Translations under genes and position numbers: made by a program | Part shown: in pieces, positions 43,501 to 55,900 of the stretch | Layout of the letters: each line of letters starts with the position of its first letter | How positions within the stretch are numbered: the stretch's first letter is position 1 | Assembly (NCBI GenBank): GCA_964057225.1 | Contig: OZ059899.1 | Span: 6,138,001 to 6,202,000 of the forward strand | Direction: 5' to 3' | Source: Auanema rhodensis | Lineage: Eukaryota; Nematoda; Chromadorea; Rhabditida; Rhabditidae | DNA length: 64,000 bases | The notes under the pieces: model-generated | Databases searched by the model: none | Told to the model about the DNA's origin: nothing | The model's input: the letters and a program-made list of their open reading frames with translations, nothing else

Positions 43501-46475
43501 GGTGTAAAGCTGTTTCATTAGGGTATGGCATTTGAGGTCCATTAGAGAAAAACTATAAGCAGGAAAGTCGTAATGAAATACGTCAGGAGATGAGGACATC
43601 AGAAGTGGAAGGTTGGAAATCATGTGGACTATTTGCTCATTACTTTGATTGAGAGGTTGCTGGAGGTGAATATCCAGTGGTTGAACGAAATTGAACGAGA
43701 GATGCACATTATAAAGCTTGGATATCAGAGACAACATCTGCAGTTCTAGCCGGCAGGTCCTTCGAAATCCGAGAATCAAGCAGTTATTGCTTTATTTGAT
43801 CTCCATAAATTTGGGACAAACCTCTCTCAAGTACAGGATTTCTGAATTGTCTTTTGAAAGAAAGATAATCGAAAAAGGGTCAATTTTGCTTCTAAATCGA
43901 AGCAGAGAATTCATTTAAACATTTTTCATCAGGAACATATACTGTATAAGATTGGTTAAGGTGGAAGAAATGAATAATAGATGAGCTTATATTTGTTAAT
44001 ACACTCTCAAGATGAATGCTTTAACACCTGCTTTAGGTGGCCTCATGGTTTTCTTCTGTCGTCCATAATCAGCTAGGCTATGTATTTGCCATATATAGAT
44101 ACATACACATGTGTGAGCAGCTTTATGAAACACATGGATATTTGTTACTCACATAAATAAAATTTGCAATAATATATTCAAAGCTTGAGAAAAATTGAGA
44201 TGCAAAAAAACAAAAATTGACCATTTTGAAGCTTTTGTTGATCTAAAATGTTACTTATTCAATCTTATATTCCATATTCAGTATGCTTAATATGAATCGA
44301 TCAAATTAAAAATAAATAGTATACCGTCACGATATATTCCATTTATCAAAAAGTTTTTTTTTCTAATCAAAATCGGCTGCAACATTATTCCATTGGAACA
44401 TGACACAACATTCGCGACATCATCCTGTGCTCTAGTAGAGCTGTCGATTGGTTGCTCATAAAACAGTTAGAGTCCATGAAACGGCTGTCAATCAGACGAT
44501 GACATACGGTGGCTAATATGAATCCCCGTCGTAAACCCTCGCGTGAGTGTCGTCTGTCTTCCCATCAAATTGTCGTCGCACCCAATCCAGTCTCCATATT
44601 CAGATATATAGATATATTATATAACGTCATAGTAAAATTTACTACTCCTAGGTTTTCACTTTAAATGAATATTACCTATGATGAGAAACAAAATGAAAAA
44701 TAAGTTTTCAAAGAACTTGTCATTGTAGTGGAATCGTAGCTTTTTCATATGTATATACCGAATTCTCAAATATTTCAAAGAACAAACTACTAGATAAGTA
44801 ATTTCATAACTTATCATAAATTGAGAATACATACAACTTTCTGTATTAAACTACTCTATTCAATCTATTCAATTAGCAATAGTTTTCTTCAAAAAAAAGC
44901 ATCTTTTGCGATTACTAACCTATAGCATATGGAGTCAAATTAGCACAGTTATAAGATGAATAGCTATTTAAATTGAGCCTGCTTGTACTCTCAGCGGGTA
45001 ATGAAGGTCGAGAGGTCGTAGTTTTATAGATATGAGGAAGATTGTTGGCAACCTGACTCCTGTATGTTGCCAATTATATCCAACCGTCTTGTAGGTCTCT
45101 GCGGGAGATGAATCGGCTTATTTGGTAATACCGTATTGCTTCTTTGGCCACCAGCCGACAATCGTTTGTATAGCATTACAACACATCAATTGGTATCAAA
45201 TAGCTTTAGCGCTTCTTCTTATTCACTACTTGTAGAATTTCTATTCTTTTGGGATTTATGTTTCATCCAATCATCAACTCAATCATCAGCCATTTGTTTG
45301 ACCATTATTGAAAGTAAACGGCATTCTTTTCCTCACTTTTTGGTTACAGGGAACTCAAAAATTAGGCTGTTTTTTTTTGCTGTTTATCTTTTTGTACCGC
45401 CTCTGATATATATATATATACTTTATTTCAATATAGTGGTTCTACTTCACTAAAGAATGCAACAAGTCAGATCAAATTATTGTAACGCAGATTAGTTACC
45501 ATCAAGTGGCCTATCAACTTGAATTTTTTCCGAGTTAACGAACATTTCATCATTTAAAATGTTCCATTAAACTTTTTGCACTTGCATATGATTAAACGTC
45601 GTATCAGTTATTCATTCACTTTGAAACTGAACGGCATATCCACTGAGTTTATAAAGCTGCAATACTATTCAAAAACCTGGAATTAAACTTAAATAGACAG
45701 AAACATGAAGTCATCATAGTATTGCTTCGAATTCTGGGGATCAGAAACAGGAATTGAGAAAAATCGATCTCATCAACAGTAAATATTTTCTCACTTTTGG
45801 GCAAGTGGAAATCTTCATTCATTAAAACTGTGTTTTATTATAAATCAAATTTGTATATTGTACAGGAATTCAATTATTAAATTAAATTTTTTTACTCATG
45901 TTAACTAATTAGGGTAATAGCAAAATCAAAAAATTTTAAGTTTTGTATCACTTTTATTCATTAACAATAATTCATAATACAGAATCATGTGAAAAGCTAT
46001 CCAATACTGTATTCATATTGATATTCTCACGTAACAATCACGTAAAATTAACGTACACTCCTCCTGATAAAATCGGTCATTTTCCTCTGGACTGTAATTC
46101 GGGACGGTTGTTAGTTTTTATACGCTTCTATTTTACTAAATTAATCTATATTCTTTAGTATATTCAAATAATAGAAATGTATAAATGTAAATCAAAAAAT
46201 ATGTGAGTTTTGTATGTCTTCATACTTTATAAATATAAGAAAAATAATTTTAATAATTTATAATAATTTGTATAATTCTCATGCTTTTTGTCTGGTTTAA
46301 AACGCGCTCCAATTCGATTTCATTGTCAATAGTTCATCCTTACGACGATTTATAAAAGCTTGACTAGCAAAGTATGCTGTATAATGTTTAGAAAAAATTT
46401 AATATTAAATAATAACAACAATCGAATTACTTATTAATTTCCAAATTTGTATTATTTAAAAAATAATGATATTTT

Positions 46476-46477
46476 AG
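46476..46477 (+). promoter_or_regulatory. Probable trans-splice acceptor of cdk-8
   Basis: ATTTTAG is followed by AAGC and the start codon, leaving a 4-nt leader. No upstream coding exon was found, which fits spliced-leader addition. Confidence 0.5.
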
Positions 46478-46481
46478 AAGC

Positions 46482-48850
46482 ATGATAGATTATCAGTTTC
46501 GAGAAAAATTGATGCAGTCGAGAGAGCGGGTAGAAGATCTTTTTTATTTTGAAGGTGCTAAGGTAAGTATAACATGTTTTCAACATAATTTTCAACGTTT
46601 GAAGGTGGGTCGTGGAACTTACGGTCATGTTTTCAAAGCTACTCCCAAAGCACCGTCTGAAAGATACCCTGCAAAAATGTATGCTTTAAAACTAATAGAA
46701 GGGCAAGGGTTATCTATGTCCGCTTGTAGAGAAATTGCATTATTAAGAGAATTAAGGTAATATTAGTTTTATTTGAACGGGAATCAATTCAGTTTTGTTT
46801 AGACATCCTAATCTAATTTGCTTACAACGTGTTTTTTTAACTGTTGAAAGAAAAGTGTGGTTGCTATTGGATTATGCTGAACACGATTTATGGCATATTA
46901 TTAAAAGTCATCGTGCTGCAAGAGCAAAGAAAACTCCTATTATGGTTGCTAAAGCCATGGTTAAAAGTATTTTGTACCAAATTTTGAACGGTAAGTATTT
47001 CTGTTTAAATATAATATTCAACAAAATGTAAAGGGATTCATTATCTACATTCCAATTGGGTTCTTCATCGTGATCTCAAACCTGCTAATATTCTTGTTAT
47101 GGGAGATGGTCCTAGTGGAATGCGCGGAAGGTTTATTTCATGGTTTATATGGTTTAAACATAAATACTTCAGAGTAAAAATAGCTGATATGGGTTTTGCT
47201 AGGATTTTTCAGTCTCCTTTGAAACCGCTTGCTGAGTTAGATCCCGTTGTGGTAACATTTTGGTATCGTGCACCTGAACTTCTATTGGGAGCCAAGCACT
47301 ATTCTAAGGTTTTTTTGTGTTTCTATATACTTATTATATTTTAATTTTAGCCTATTGATGTATGGGCTATTGGCTGTATATTTGTAGAGCTGCTCACAGC
47401 AGAACCAATTTTCTTTTGTAAGGAGGAAGATATTAAAGCTCAAAGTCCATATCACTTTGATCAACTTAAAAGGTAAGACAGCAACTGCAAATACAACAAA
47501 ACTAACATATTCAGAATTTTCACGGTGATGGGATATCCTACAGAAGCTGATTGGCCAGACCTAAAGAAAATGCCTGAATATAATCATCTTCAACAAGATA
47601 TTAAAGCCAATAAGTAAGTTTAATTTCGAATTAAATTCAATAATTTATTTTGCTGTTAAGTGTTAATTTTGCTGGAGCTAGTATGCAACGGTATATTGAG
47701 AAACATAAAGGCGTTGACCATGATAGTCTGCAATATAAGCTTATGCTTAAACTTTTAACTATGGATCCTACAAAGAGAATATCATGCAAAGATGCTATGG
47801 AAGATCCTTATTTCAAAGTAAAGCCTGGAACATGTGGCTATATAACTCAAACTTTTAATAGACTGAACCGAAACAAACTGAAGATGTATTTGGTAAATTT
47901 GAAATCCCGTATTCCAAGCGTGACTTTTTGGTTGATAACGAAAAAAAAGCTGTTCCTCCTCCAGAAGAACCACCTCAACCACCTCCGAACGCACAAGTAG
48001 GTTTTAATGTGCTATTCATTCATGGAAAACTATTAATTAGGAATTGAAATTCAATTCTAACATTCAACCAAATATCCAGGCACAAATGGATGAGCCTTCT
48101 AACAAACGATTACGGTTTAATGCACAGGTTAATCCTTATTTTTAACTTAATTTCAAGGCGTATACGTTTCAGATTGCCCAGCAACCGTTTGGAAACGAAC
48201 AGTATGGTCAAGGAATGCCAATACAAACGCATAATATTATGCAGCAACCCGGCAAGAGTCCAAAACGCTATAAGGAACCCGTGATAATTTGTTACTTTCA
48301 GTGGAAATGGGGCAAATGTTACCTGGACCTAGTCAATACAATCAGCCTATGTATCAAGGACAACAAATGCCGAATCAAATGAATCAACAAATGCCTAATC
48401 AGATGGCAAATCCTATGCCAAACCAGATGCCCAATCAGATGAACCAGCAAATGGCTAGTCAAATGAACATGATGCCTTCAAATCCTCAACCTTATCCTCA
48501 TCCAATGATGTCCAATCAACCTTTACCTAGTCATCAGATTCCAAGTTCCCAGATGAACCAACACGGCCAAATGATGTTGCGACAAGGTCCTATGGGTCCA
48601 GGAGGCTTTCAGGGTGGTCCTCCTAATCAGCAAAATATGATGGCACAAGGTGTGTTTTATAGATAAAATAATCGAAGATAAGTTTTTTTCAGGAGATATG
48701 ATGATGTCTCAGGGTGGTATGCATCCACAGCAACCTATGATGAATATGATGGGTCAGCAACAAGGATATTTACCTCAGCCTGGGCAAATGGGCCACATGA
48801 ATCAAGGAAACCCTTCACAATTGCAAGGACAGTGGAACCGTTATCAGTAG
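46482..48850 (+). CDS. CDK-8, Mediator kinase-module cyclin-dependent kinase
   Basis: Thirteen exons encode 599 residues: 46482-46562, 46605-46756, 46803-46990, 47034-47130, 47173-47308, 47351-47472, 47515-47613, 47661-47817, 47862-47996, 48080-48127, 48173-48251, 48302-48649, 48693-48850. The kinase domain has the glycine loop [12 protein letters not shown], the CDK8 helix SMSACRE, active-site [12 protein letters not shown] and the CDK8-type metal motif DMG in place of [19 protein letters not shown] and the MDPTKR segment follow. The N-terminus resembles the cyclin-C-contacting helix. The C-terminal half is rich in Gln, Met, Pro and Asn, typical of metazoan CDK8. The protein pairs with cyclin C and MED12/13 to regulate RNA polymerase II. 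The intron between exons 11 and 12 seems to be GC-AG: donor GCAAGA at 48252, with a GTCCAA alternative 7 nt later in the same phase. The length is close to worm CDK-8. Confidence 0.96.
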
Positions 48851-49179
48851 TAAATAGATGAAATTCTCAGTTTTCAATCGTATCTCAAATTAAAATACCT
48901 TTTCTTCTGTACTGTATCTTTTTCAATTATATCTCTTAAACTTACCGTACAGATTTGAACGGCTTCTTGTAATATGCATGGCTTTCCTGAACTTAGCAAC
49001 ACTTACCGGTTCATATCGTAGAATCTCATCTGTTATAAATTGCATATATTCATAATTGTTTTCATATTTCTACTGGTACATTTTTCCTTTATAAACTTTC
49101 ATCTCACTTGTATTTGTGTTTTAGTATACAATGATTAAAAGATAGCGAATGAACACCAAAATTGAGCTGTTTACAAAAA

Positions 49180-49185
49180 AATAAA
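49180..49185 (+). terminator. Candidate polyadenylation signal of cdk-8
   Basis: AATAAA 330 bp after the cdk-8 stop. It is the clearest signal before the next gene. Confidence 0.4.
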
Positions 49186-49599
49186 TGTTCCCGCTCCCCA
49201 ATTCTTCGCTGTTTGCGTCGGCGCCAATGCAGTCCAACAAACATGTGACCTACGAAGGAGGAAAATTATCAGTCTGCGAGTCATAAGCTCCAGTAGTTTG
49301 CTGTACTCGCCTGCAATATTGGTTTTCTATATTTCGGTTTTTTGTTTCCTTAGTTTTAACATGTCAGTCAAATGCATAATTGATTTATCATATTTTCTTC
49401 TATGAATACCTGGTTGAATTGTTTTTGTAGATTAAACTAGACAGTTGTTTTGCTTTGTATTTCACTTTCTTCAACGTTCGCTGGTACTTTCGCAAAGTAT
49501 AAAGATCGTGTTTTCCTCGCTCACTGTTTATCGTGATTTCATAATCGTTGAAGCACCGTTCCCTTCTCACAATTTTATCTAAGTCTTACTAATCCTTTC

Positions 49600-49601
49600 A
49601 G
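49600..49601 (+). promoter_or_regulatory. Probable trans-splice acceptor abutting the ATPase inhibitor start codon
   Basis: CCTTTCAG is followed immediately by ATG. With no upstream exon, the mature message would start with the spliced leader joined directly to the start codon. Confidence 0.6.
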
Positions 49602-50131
49602 ATGTCTCTCCGTTTAACTTCTGCTGTATCAGTTCCTGCTAAGTAAGTTACTTATAATTAAAAACTCGTTTTAATTTTTTAGTGAATTTAAACAGTATTT
49701 ATTTTCAGACAATTTGTGCGTGCAATGTCAGGTGGTCTTGGTGACGGTGCTGGAAAGGTATAGTAATGAGTAGATTAAAAAAAATTATTAACTCTTAGGG
49801 AGGTGGTAGTGGAGGTTCAATCCGTTCCGCTGGTGGGGCTTTCGGAAAGATGGAAGCTGCTCGCGAGGATCAGTATTTTTACAAGGAGGTTAGTTTATTT
49901 TCATTTCAGTGAATATCTTATATCGAATCTATTTTAGCAAAAGAAGCAAATGGACGAAATGAAAGATGAAATCCTGAAAGAGATTGAGCATCATAGAAAT
50001 GTAAGCTGCTTCATTTTGTCGTCAAATATATAACTCTACAAAATGCTTATTGTCAAGTTATTCTCTTCTTTTAGGCTGTTAAGAGAAACGAGGAACGCCT
50101 TGCTGAACTTCACGAGAAGGCAAAACAGTAA
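49602..50131 (+). CDS. Mitochondrial ATP synthase inhibitor (IF1/MAI-2 type)
   Basis: Five exons encode 99 residues: 49602-49642, 49709-49757, 49799-49888, 49938-50000, 50075-50131. The first 20 or so residues are basic, rich in Ser, Ala and Val and free of acidic residues (MSLRLTSAVSVPAKQFVRAM), as in a matrix-targeting presequence. A Gly-rich linker leads into the conserved IF1 inhibitory segment GGAFGKMEAAREDQYFYK. A long charged helix with coiled-coil character runs to the end. The family binds the F1 catalytic interface at low pH or low membrane potential and blocks ATP hydrolysis. The presequence favours the mitochondrial MAI-2 rather than the cytosolic MAI-1 form. The gene sits between cdk-8 and a zinc-finger gene on the same strand. 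Confidence 0.95.
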
Positions 50132-50219
50132 ATCTCATACATGCAGAATATTTTCCTCTGCAAATTGCTTTTTCTCGTTTACAATGTACATTACCATTGT
50201 TGTAAAATAATCTACGTTG

Positions 50220-50225
50220 AATAAA
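50220..50225 (+). terminator. Polyadenylation signal of the ATPase inhibitor gene
   Basis: AATAAA 88 bp after the stop codon and 247 bp before the next start codon. Confidence 0.6.
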
Positions 50226-50462
50226 GTCTTACTGTATTTTTTTTAATCAGAATTTTGATAAATTCAAATTTGACCTCTTTATCCAAAATGATAAAAACCC
50301 ATGCATATCATTTAATATCTGCGCAGCTAGAATTGGCAGTACGCCAAGAGGAAATCGTGTCGGGACCTAAATACCACGCTCTCGGACTAAGACCGATTTT
50401 TTCTATTTTATATATACATATTAGTTAATTCTTTATATTATACGATATAATAATGGGTTTTC

Positions 50463-50464
50463 AG
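50463..50464 (+). promoter_or_regulatory. Probable trans-splice acceptor of the downstream zinc-finger gene
   Basis: GGGTTTTCAG lies 7 nt before the ATG. It is about 240 bp beyond the preceding polyadenylation signal, so the gene could be a downstream operon member or have its own promoter. Confidence 0.45.
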
Positions 50465-50471
50465 TTTTTCG

Positions 50472-52424
50472 ATGGAGGAAACAGAGAACCCTGTTCAAAT
50501 CGAAGAAATAGTTGATGATTTGCAACAACAAAGTTCGTCAACCACTCCTCACGAAGACATTGAAGTATGTTAAATAAAAAAATTGTTTTAAATAAGTAAA
50601 TCAACCTAATACTTCTTTGTTCACATTAACAAAATTTTTTTTCACCTTTCAGACGAATGAGCAAGTTAAACCTATGGAAAATTATGGAAATCATAACCAA
50701 GTGCCTGGCCGGCGACTAGTTCGACGAGTTCTTCATCAAGTAATCAAAAATATATTGTCTTTTATATCAAATTTATTAATTTTAGGATATCAATATTGAA
50801 TCTAATGATATTGTTACAAACTCTGATTGCTCACTTCGAAGTCATGATGGTAAATTATTAGTTAGCTCGGATTTGACATCGAACAATGGTGTAAAAAGAG
50901 TTTACATGAGGAGAAAACGAACACCCGAGGGTAAATAATTTTACTTAATACATAGTATTCAGTTTTAATGTTTAGAAATGTTAGCTCAGGATCATTGTAG
51001 TATTCAGCAGCAAGTAGTTTCTCCACAAAGGGTTCCTGGTTTACCTGGAAAACGTGGTGTGTGAATGAGTAATCTGTTATAAATTAAATAAAATTTCAGG
51101 TAGGAGACCGAATTCTTTTGCTTCTGAAGCCGAACCAATTTCGCGTACTGAAGCTGCTCGTCGGAGTGGTCGCCCAACTATTATTCACCCTGTATGTTGA
51201 TTTTTTTTTAATATATTATTAGAGGTATCTATAGCAAGCTTCTTATGCACCATTTTCCGTTCGAATTTCTATCAATATCTTGCATTACATAATTAATATG
51301 TGTCGTAACATATTTTCAATTTATTTTTTAGTCTGGTGTGGAATTTGCCATCCCGATCTCTGTTGAAGCCCACCCTATTCCACTCAGTGATACCATTCCA
51401 GATGCAGCTGCCTATGATATTTTACGAGGTAAAATTTATTTAATAAGATTCTTTCCTCAAGAGCATGTATGCTTGCAGATGATAAGGGTTTGCCATACTG
51501 TACATTTTGTCATTGTGTTTTAAAAACCTGGCATGCCATGGAGTATCATATAATGAATGTCCATTTAAAGTGAGTTTTTAAAATATAAAATATTTAAAAT
51601 TCAATAATTGTAGATATCGTCCTTATCGTTGTATGTATTGTGTCAAAGAATATTTTTATACTGAAGAAGAATGTATTTCACATGTTAAAGGAACTCATGT
51701 TGGAAAACCACTTCATGTATATTTCATATTATTTTATATTAACTGATATTTTATATTAAAGTTTATACGAGAACTTAAAGAAGATAAAGAAGAAGAAGCT
51801 GAGAAGTACTTCTCTGCTTTGTTTTTAATGATTCGTGAAGGCGTAAGTGATCAAGATTAGCAGCGGTGCTTTATATATTTTTGTGTTTTTAGGAACATTT
51901 TAATGAAGAAAGAGTAATGAATATCCAACGTACAGCATATCAACATATGCAACGCTTTCATAGAATGCGTTTCAAAGTGCCTGAAGTAGTAGCCCGACAA
52001 AGGTAGTTTCAGCTTTTAGGTTTTTCCAAAATTTTAGTTTTATAGATCTCAAAGAGATGGAACAGCTCAAACATTTGTAACTATGGCTGCTCCACAAACG
52101 TTGATCTCCTCCTCATTAAAGAATATGTATAGAGAAAGAGACGATATGATGAATCATCATATGAAAATGGTAATTCTATTTTTACATATTTTGGCTTAAA
52201 TAATTTATACAGGTACGTTTATCATCTGGCGAATATGCGGAAGTTGTCCAAAATGTTCACCCCAATAGATATGTAATGAATAGAGATCTGGTAAGAATGT
52301 GGATGGGAAGAAATAAAATACTGACTTTGATTTATAGGAAAGCGCTGATGGTGCTGAGGGAGATTATGACCAAGATCATATAGACGTAGTGGATCATGGG
52401 CTGGATCACCATCCCCATTACTGA
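50472..52424 (+). CDS. C2H2 zinc-finger protein with AT-hook-like motifs, orthologue not recognised
   Basis: Thirteen exons in consistent phase encode 422 residues: 50472-50564, 50653-50739, 50786-50930, 50976-51056, 51100-51191, 51332-51428, 51479-51569, 51614-51716, 51762-51842, 51893-52002, 52046-52169, 52213-52290, 52338-52424. The N-terminal half is Glu/Gln/Ser-rich. It is followed by basic MRRKRTP, GKRGRRPN and RSGRPT segments that resemble AT-hooks. Two C2H2 fingers come next: CTFC...H-x4-H in PYCTFCHCVLKTWHAMEYH, and CMYC...H-x4-H in the following exon. The C-terminal part is helical and charged, ending in a His/Asp-rich tail (DHGLDHHPHY). The features indicate a nuclear DNA-binding protein. 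I do not recognise the specific family. A candidate polyadenylation signal lies at 52617-52622. Confidence 0.88.
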
Positions 52425-54096
52425 TTTGTTACTATTATTGCATGTACTAAAAGCACATGTTATATGCTGCATACTAATACTGTTAATTTCTAATACTATA
52501 AAATTTAAGGAGATTTGATTTCGTTATTTTTTTGTGGCTTAATAACCCTGCCTTCATTAAAATCATGTGTATCTTGTATTATAAATATGTTATGCATGTT
52601 CAGGATTACAAAACAAAATAAAAATTTATTTAGAATGTTTTTTATGTCTCGCATTGCAATATAGAAACGATTTATATTATTATATCTTTGATACTTGCTT
52701 TTAAAATTGGGCAATTAAATTGGAGACGTTTTGTTATTAACATTTCTCATCTACGTTAGCTACTCAATGTGAGACTAAAATTTTTTGAGTAATTTGAAAG
52801 CAAAAATTCTGTATTCTTTCAAAAAAGAAATAGATATAACAGTATTTGCAATACGAATTATCGAAAGATGTAAAAAGTAACAGTGACTCTGGTATTTATC
52901 TGTGTAATACTAATGAGCATGATTATGAAAAAAATAGGAAACTTTAAGAATACTATAAGTATAGAGCACTGAAGTTATATATTTTTAATATAATATTAAT
53001 ATTCTATATAATAATACTGAATATGATATTTGTTTTCAAAAATTTAATTAGTATTATTTACCTGTACGAACAATAGTCGTAGTATCCGCCAATGATATTT
53101 TTTACTGTTTTCACTAAGTTTTTTTTCAATTTTCTACAAATGAATAATGAATAAAAACATTCAACATACTATTGATTGTACACATAAACATACTACAGCA
53201 GATCATTGGAATTCGAAGTGCGTCAATCTTTGCAACCTAAATTGAATATTTAAAAAGGTTTACTGATATAGAAGCATAAATATTTTGAAATGTTGATTAT
53301 ACCTCCCCATGAAATAGCGAAATAGTATTTTCCCTTCAATTCAATTTCAGTCTCATCAAATATCAAAATTGATAGTTTTTATTCGAATAGTTCATGAAGT
53401 CATATATCATTTGGATATATGAAACAAGTTTCCAAAATCACGAATGATGAAGCTAAGGAGATTCCTAAGTAATACCAAAGAAGAAAGTCTCAGAAGTTGT
53501 TAAATGTACATGACATACCACCAGAAAAAAAAACAACAAAATAATTAATTTTAATTGTTAACCAAAAAGATAGATCTTGTAACTTGTCTAAATTCCCCGA
53601 ACTGGAATGTCATAAGCTAAACTGAGATTGATGTCAATAATAGCATATATACATAAATAATATTTATATCCAGCTATTTTATTATTAGGGCAACTATATA
53701 TTATATTATATAAATAAATTAAAAATAATGACCAAACTACTTAGGAATACATCATACCCAATCATTGATGTCATTATGATTACTTTTTTATATAATAAAA
53801 TTTGGCTTCAAATTCTAAGAATATTTCAATTAAATTAAGAAATACTTCAGAAACTAAGCTGAATTTATATCAACTTATGTTTTCCTTTGTCTTTCAAATC
53901 AAACATGAGAACAGTCGTATATAAGCATCATTTATTGTATTCGTATTTTCTATTATAATTCTTCATTTTCTAATAAAACATTTTCTAAATATAAATTAAT
54001 AAAAATACAGATAAGGATAATGTGTACAAGATTTTTAACATAATACGAAGAAAAGGATAAAGATAGCTACCCGTTTAAATACTTTTTCAGAGAAGC
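52425..54096. other. Intergenic region between convergent zinc-finger and chemoreceptor genes
   Basis: About 1.7 kb of AT-rich sequence with the 3' ends of two convergent genes. No further coding or RNA feature was seen. Confidence 0.6.
52617..52622 (+). terminator. Candidate polyadenylation signal of the zinc-finger gene
   Basis: AATAAA about 190 bp after the stop codon. Confidence 0.45.
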
Positions 54097-55324
54097 TTAG
54101 GTTGGCTTATGAATGATATGTACTGTGGATATATCATGAAGTGATGGAGCTGGCTTATTTGAAAAGATTCGTTTGAACTTTCTACATACATATGTTCGAT
54201 ACTCTTGTAAGAAATAGATGGATATGATAGGATTAGCTATCGGAAGCAGTACTTGAGCTATAGCGGCAAATATCTCAGCATAACGAGGCATTGAAATATG
54301 TATTGCTATTGTATAAATATAAAGAGATAACAAGGGAGCAAGAAAAAATATTGTTGGTAAACCACACTGAAATATATTTTAAATGAAAATATTCATTACA
54401 CAATACATTATTTTATATAAATTAGTTAAGAGACTTACTTGAACCAGTAATAACTTGAATATTTGCCAATGATATTTTTTTGCTTGCTCACTTTGTTCTC
54501 TACTTTGTCTTAATTTTATTAAAATTCCACATGAGCAAAACATAATGAGCATCAAATCTGATGCTATAATCGCTATATTGGCATATATCATAGGTATTCT
54601 TAAAACATCTATTTCAGCTACCTAAAAATAAAAAAAATATTTAAAATGATTAAAATTATATATATATACATCAGCTGATATTCCTAAATAATAATGTTGA
54701 CTTAAATTAATTCCACTAGCTTCATATACGAAAGGTAACAGTTTCTCTTCAAACATTGGATGTGGACCAATACCATAATGAATTGATACACACCATGCGA
54801 TGAAAACGAAAACATTTATAACAACAAGGAATGACATATAGACATATCTTGAATATTCTTTATTACGTTGTAATCTGAATTGAGTAATGTGTAAATGAGA
54901 TAGAATACTTTCATTCTTTACGTATTTAGCAGAGTATAACGATATACAAAACAATTTCCAAGTATTATTATAAGGCTAACTAGAGAAACACTATGATAAT
55001 ATACAGATACAGAACTCCAAAAATAATTAAAATTATTTGCAATTCCACTTGGAATTAAAACTAAAAAATAATCATGTTCAAAAATCATCTGAAAATATAT
55101 TTATATATTTATATGTATATATTTAATAAATTATTATTCATTACCGGTACATTTATAAGAAATGAAATTGAAAGATTAATATCAATTAATGAATATATAT
55201 ATAAATAATATTTATAAATACCAATTTTAGTGGATGAACAACGATAGATTATTAGCACAAAAATTAAATTAAAAAGAACAGCTAATGTACACATTACCAT
55301 AGTAAATACAATCATCAATTCCAT
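54097..55324 (-). CDS. Seven-transmembrane chemoreceptor of the nematode Str superfamily
   Basis: Five exons encode 334 residues: 55145-55324, 54922-55088, 54670-54874, 54439-54621, 54097-54366. Seven hydrophobic segments can be seen. Family hallmarks include a GIYKYYLYIYS stretch after the first segment, FVYRYTLL in the third, KKYHWQIFKLLLVQ at the end of the third intracellular loop, and LLPIANPIISIYFLQEYR at the end of the seventh segment. These match the Str/Srh/Srj-type G-protein-coupled receptors of nematode sensory neurons. All exon junctions are in frame. The ATG at 55324 lies 30 nt after a TTCTTCAG acceptor, with an open frame between, so a further upstream exon cannot be excluded. 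The ligand is unknown. Confidence 0.88.
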
Positions 55325-55900
55325 TTTTGACTCCAGGATTTTAGCTTGATCTGAAGAAATAAAAGAAATATATTAAAAAGAAATATTAATAGAAATAAAG
55401 TAATAATAAAATATTTATTTATATGAAGAATGATAGAGAATTACACAAAATATGACAACTAAATAACTAAAAGGATATGTTTCTTATATTTATATAGACA
55501 TTGATCAGTAGAAATAATATCATAAAAACAACTGTTAAAGATTAGTTATTTGATATCAAATATTATTTTCATATTTGGTTCATTTCTAATCATATACTGT
55601 TCTATTGAAAATGAAATGGAACACCCATTTAGCAGTTAACATATGAAAATGTCTCAACCCATTCCTTATATGAATCCAACTTCCTATTGAGAAATGTTTT
55701 AAATTAGTTTATATTCTTTCCTTTTTACAATTTTTTGATTTAATAAATACTAAAATATTTTATTAGATAATACATATATATATATATATATATATGTGTG
55801 TATTATAAATGTTTTATGTTTAATAGATTGAACATGAAAACAACTTATTAATTTCTACATCATATCACAGATTCGTTTTCATCTATATTATTATACAATC
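55325..55900. other. Intergenic region between the chemoreceptor and the secreted mosaic protein
   Basis: About 575 bp of AT-rich DNA with a TATATA microsatellite near 55,775-55,796. It contains the 3' flank of one minus-strand gene and the 5' flank of the next. Confidence 0.6.

Larger units (their letters stand above)
36999..46481. other. Gene-poor interval between pag-3 and cdk-8
   Basis: About 9.5 kb with no supportable coding gene. Open frames are at most 124 codons and show no domain or splice partners. It is the 5' side of both flanking genes and so may hold regulatory DNA. A CCAAT/GC-box module at 38.48 kb and a 16-bp palindrome at 40.54 kb are listed separately. Confidence 0.55.
48851..49601 (+). 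other. Interval between cdk-8 and the ATPase inhibitor gene
   Basis: About 750 bp holding the cdk-8 3' UTR, a candidate polyadenylation signal at 49180-49185 and the promoter/outron of the next gene. No other gene was seen. Confidence 0.6.
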
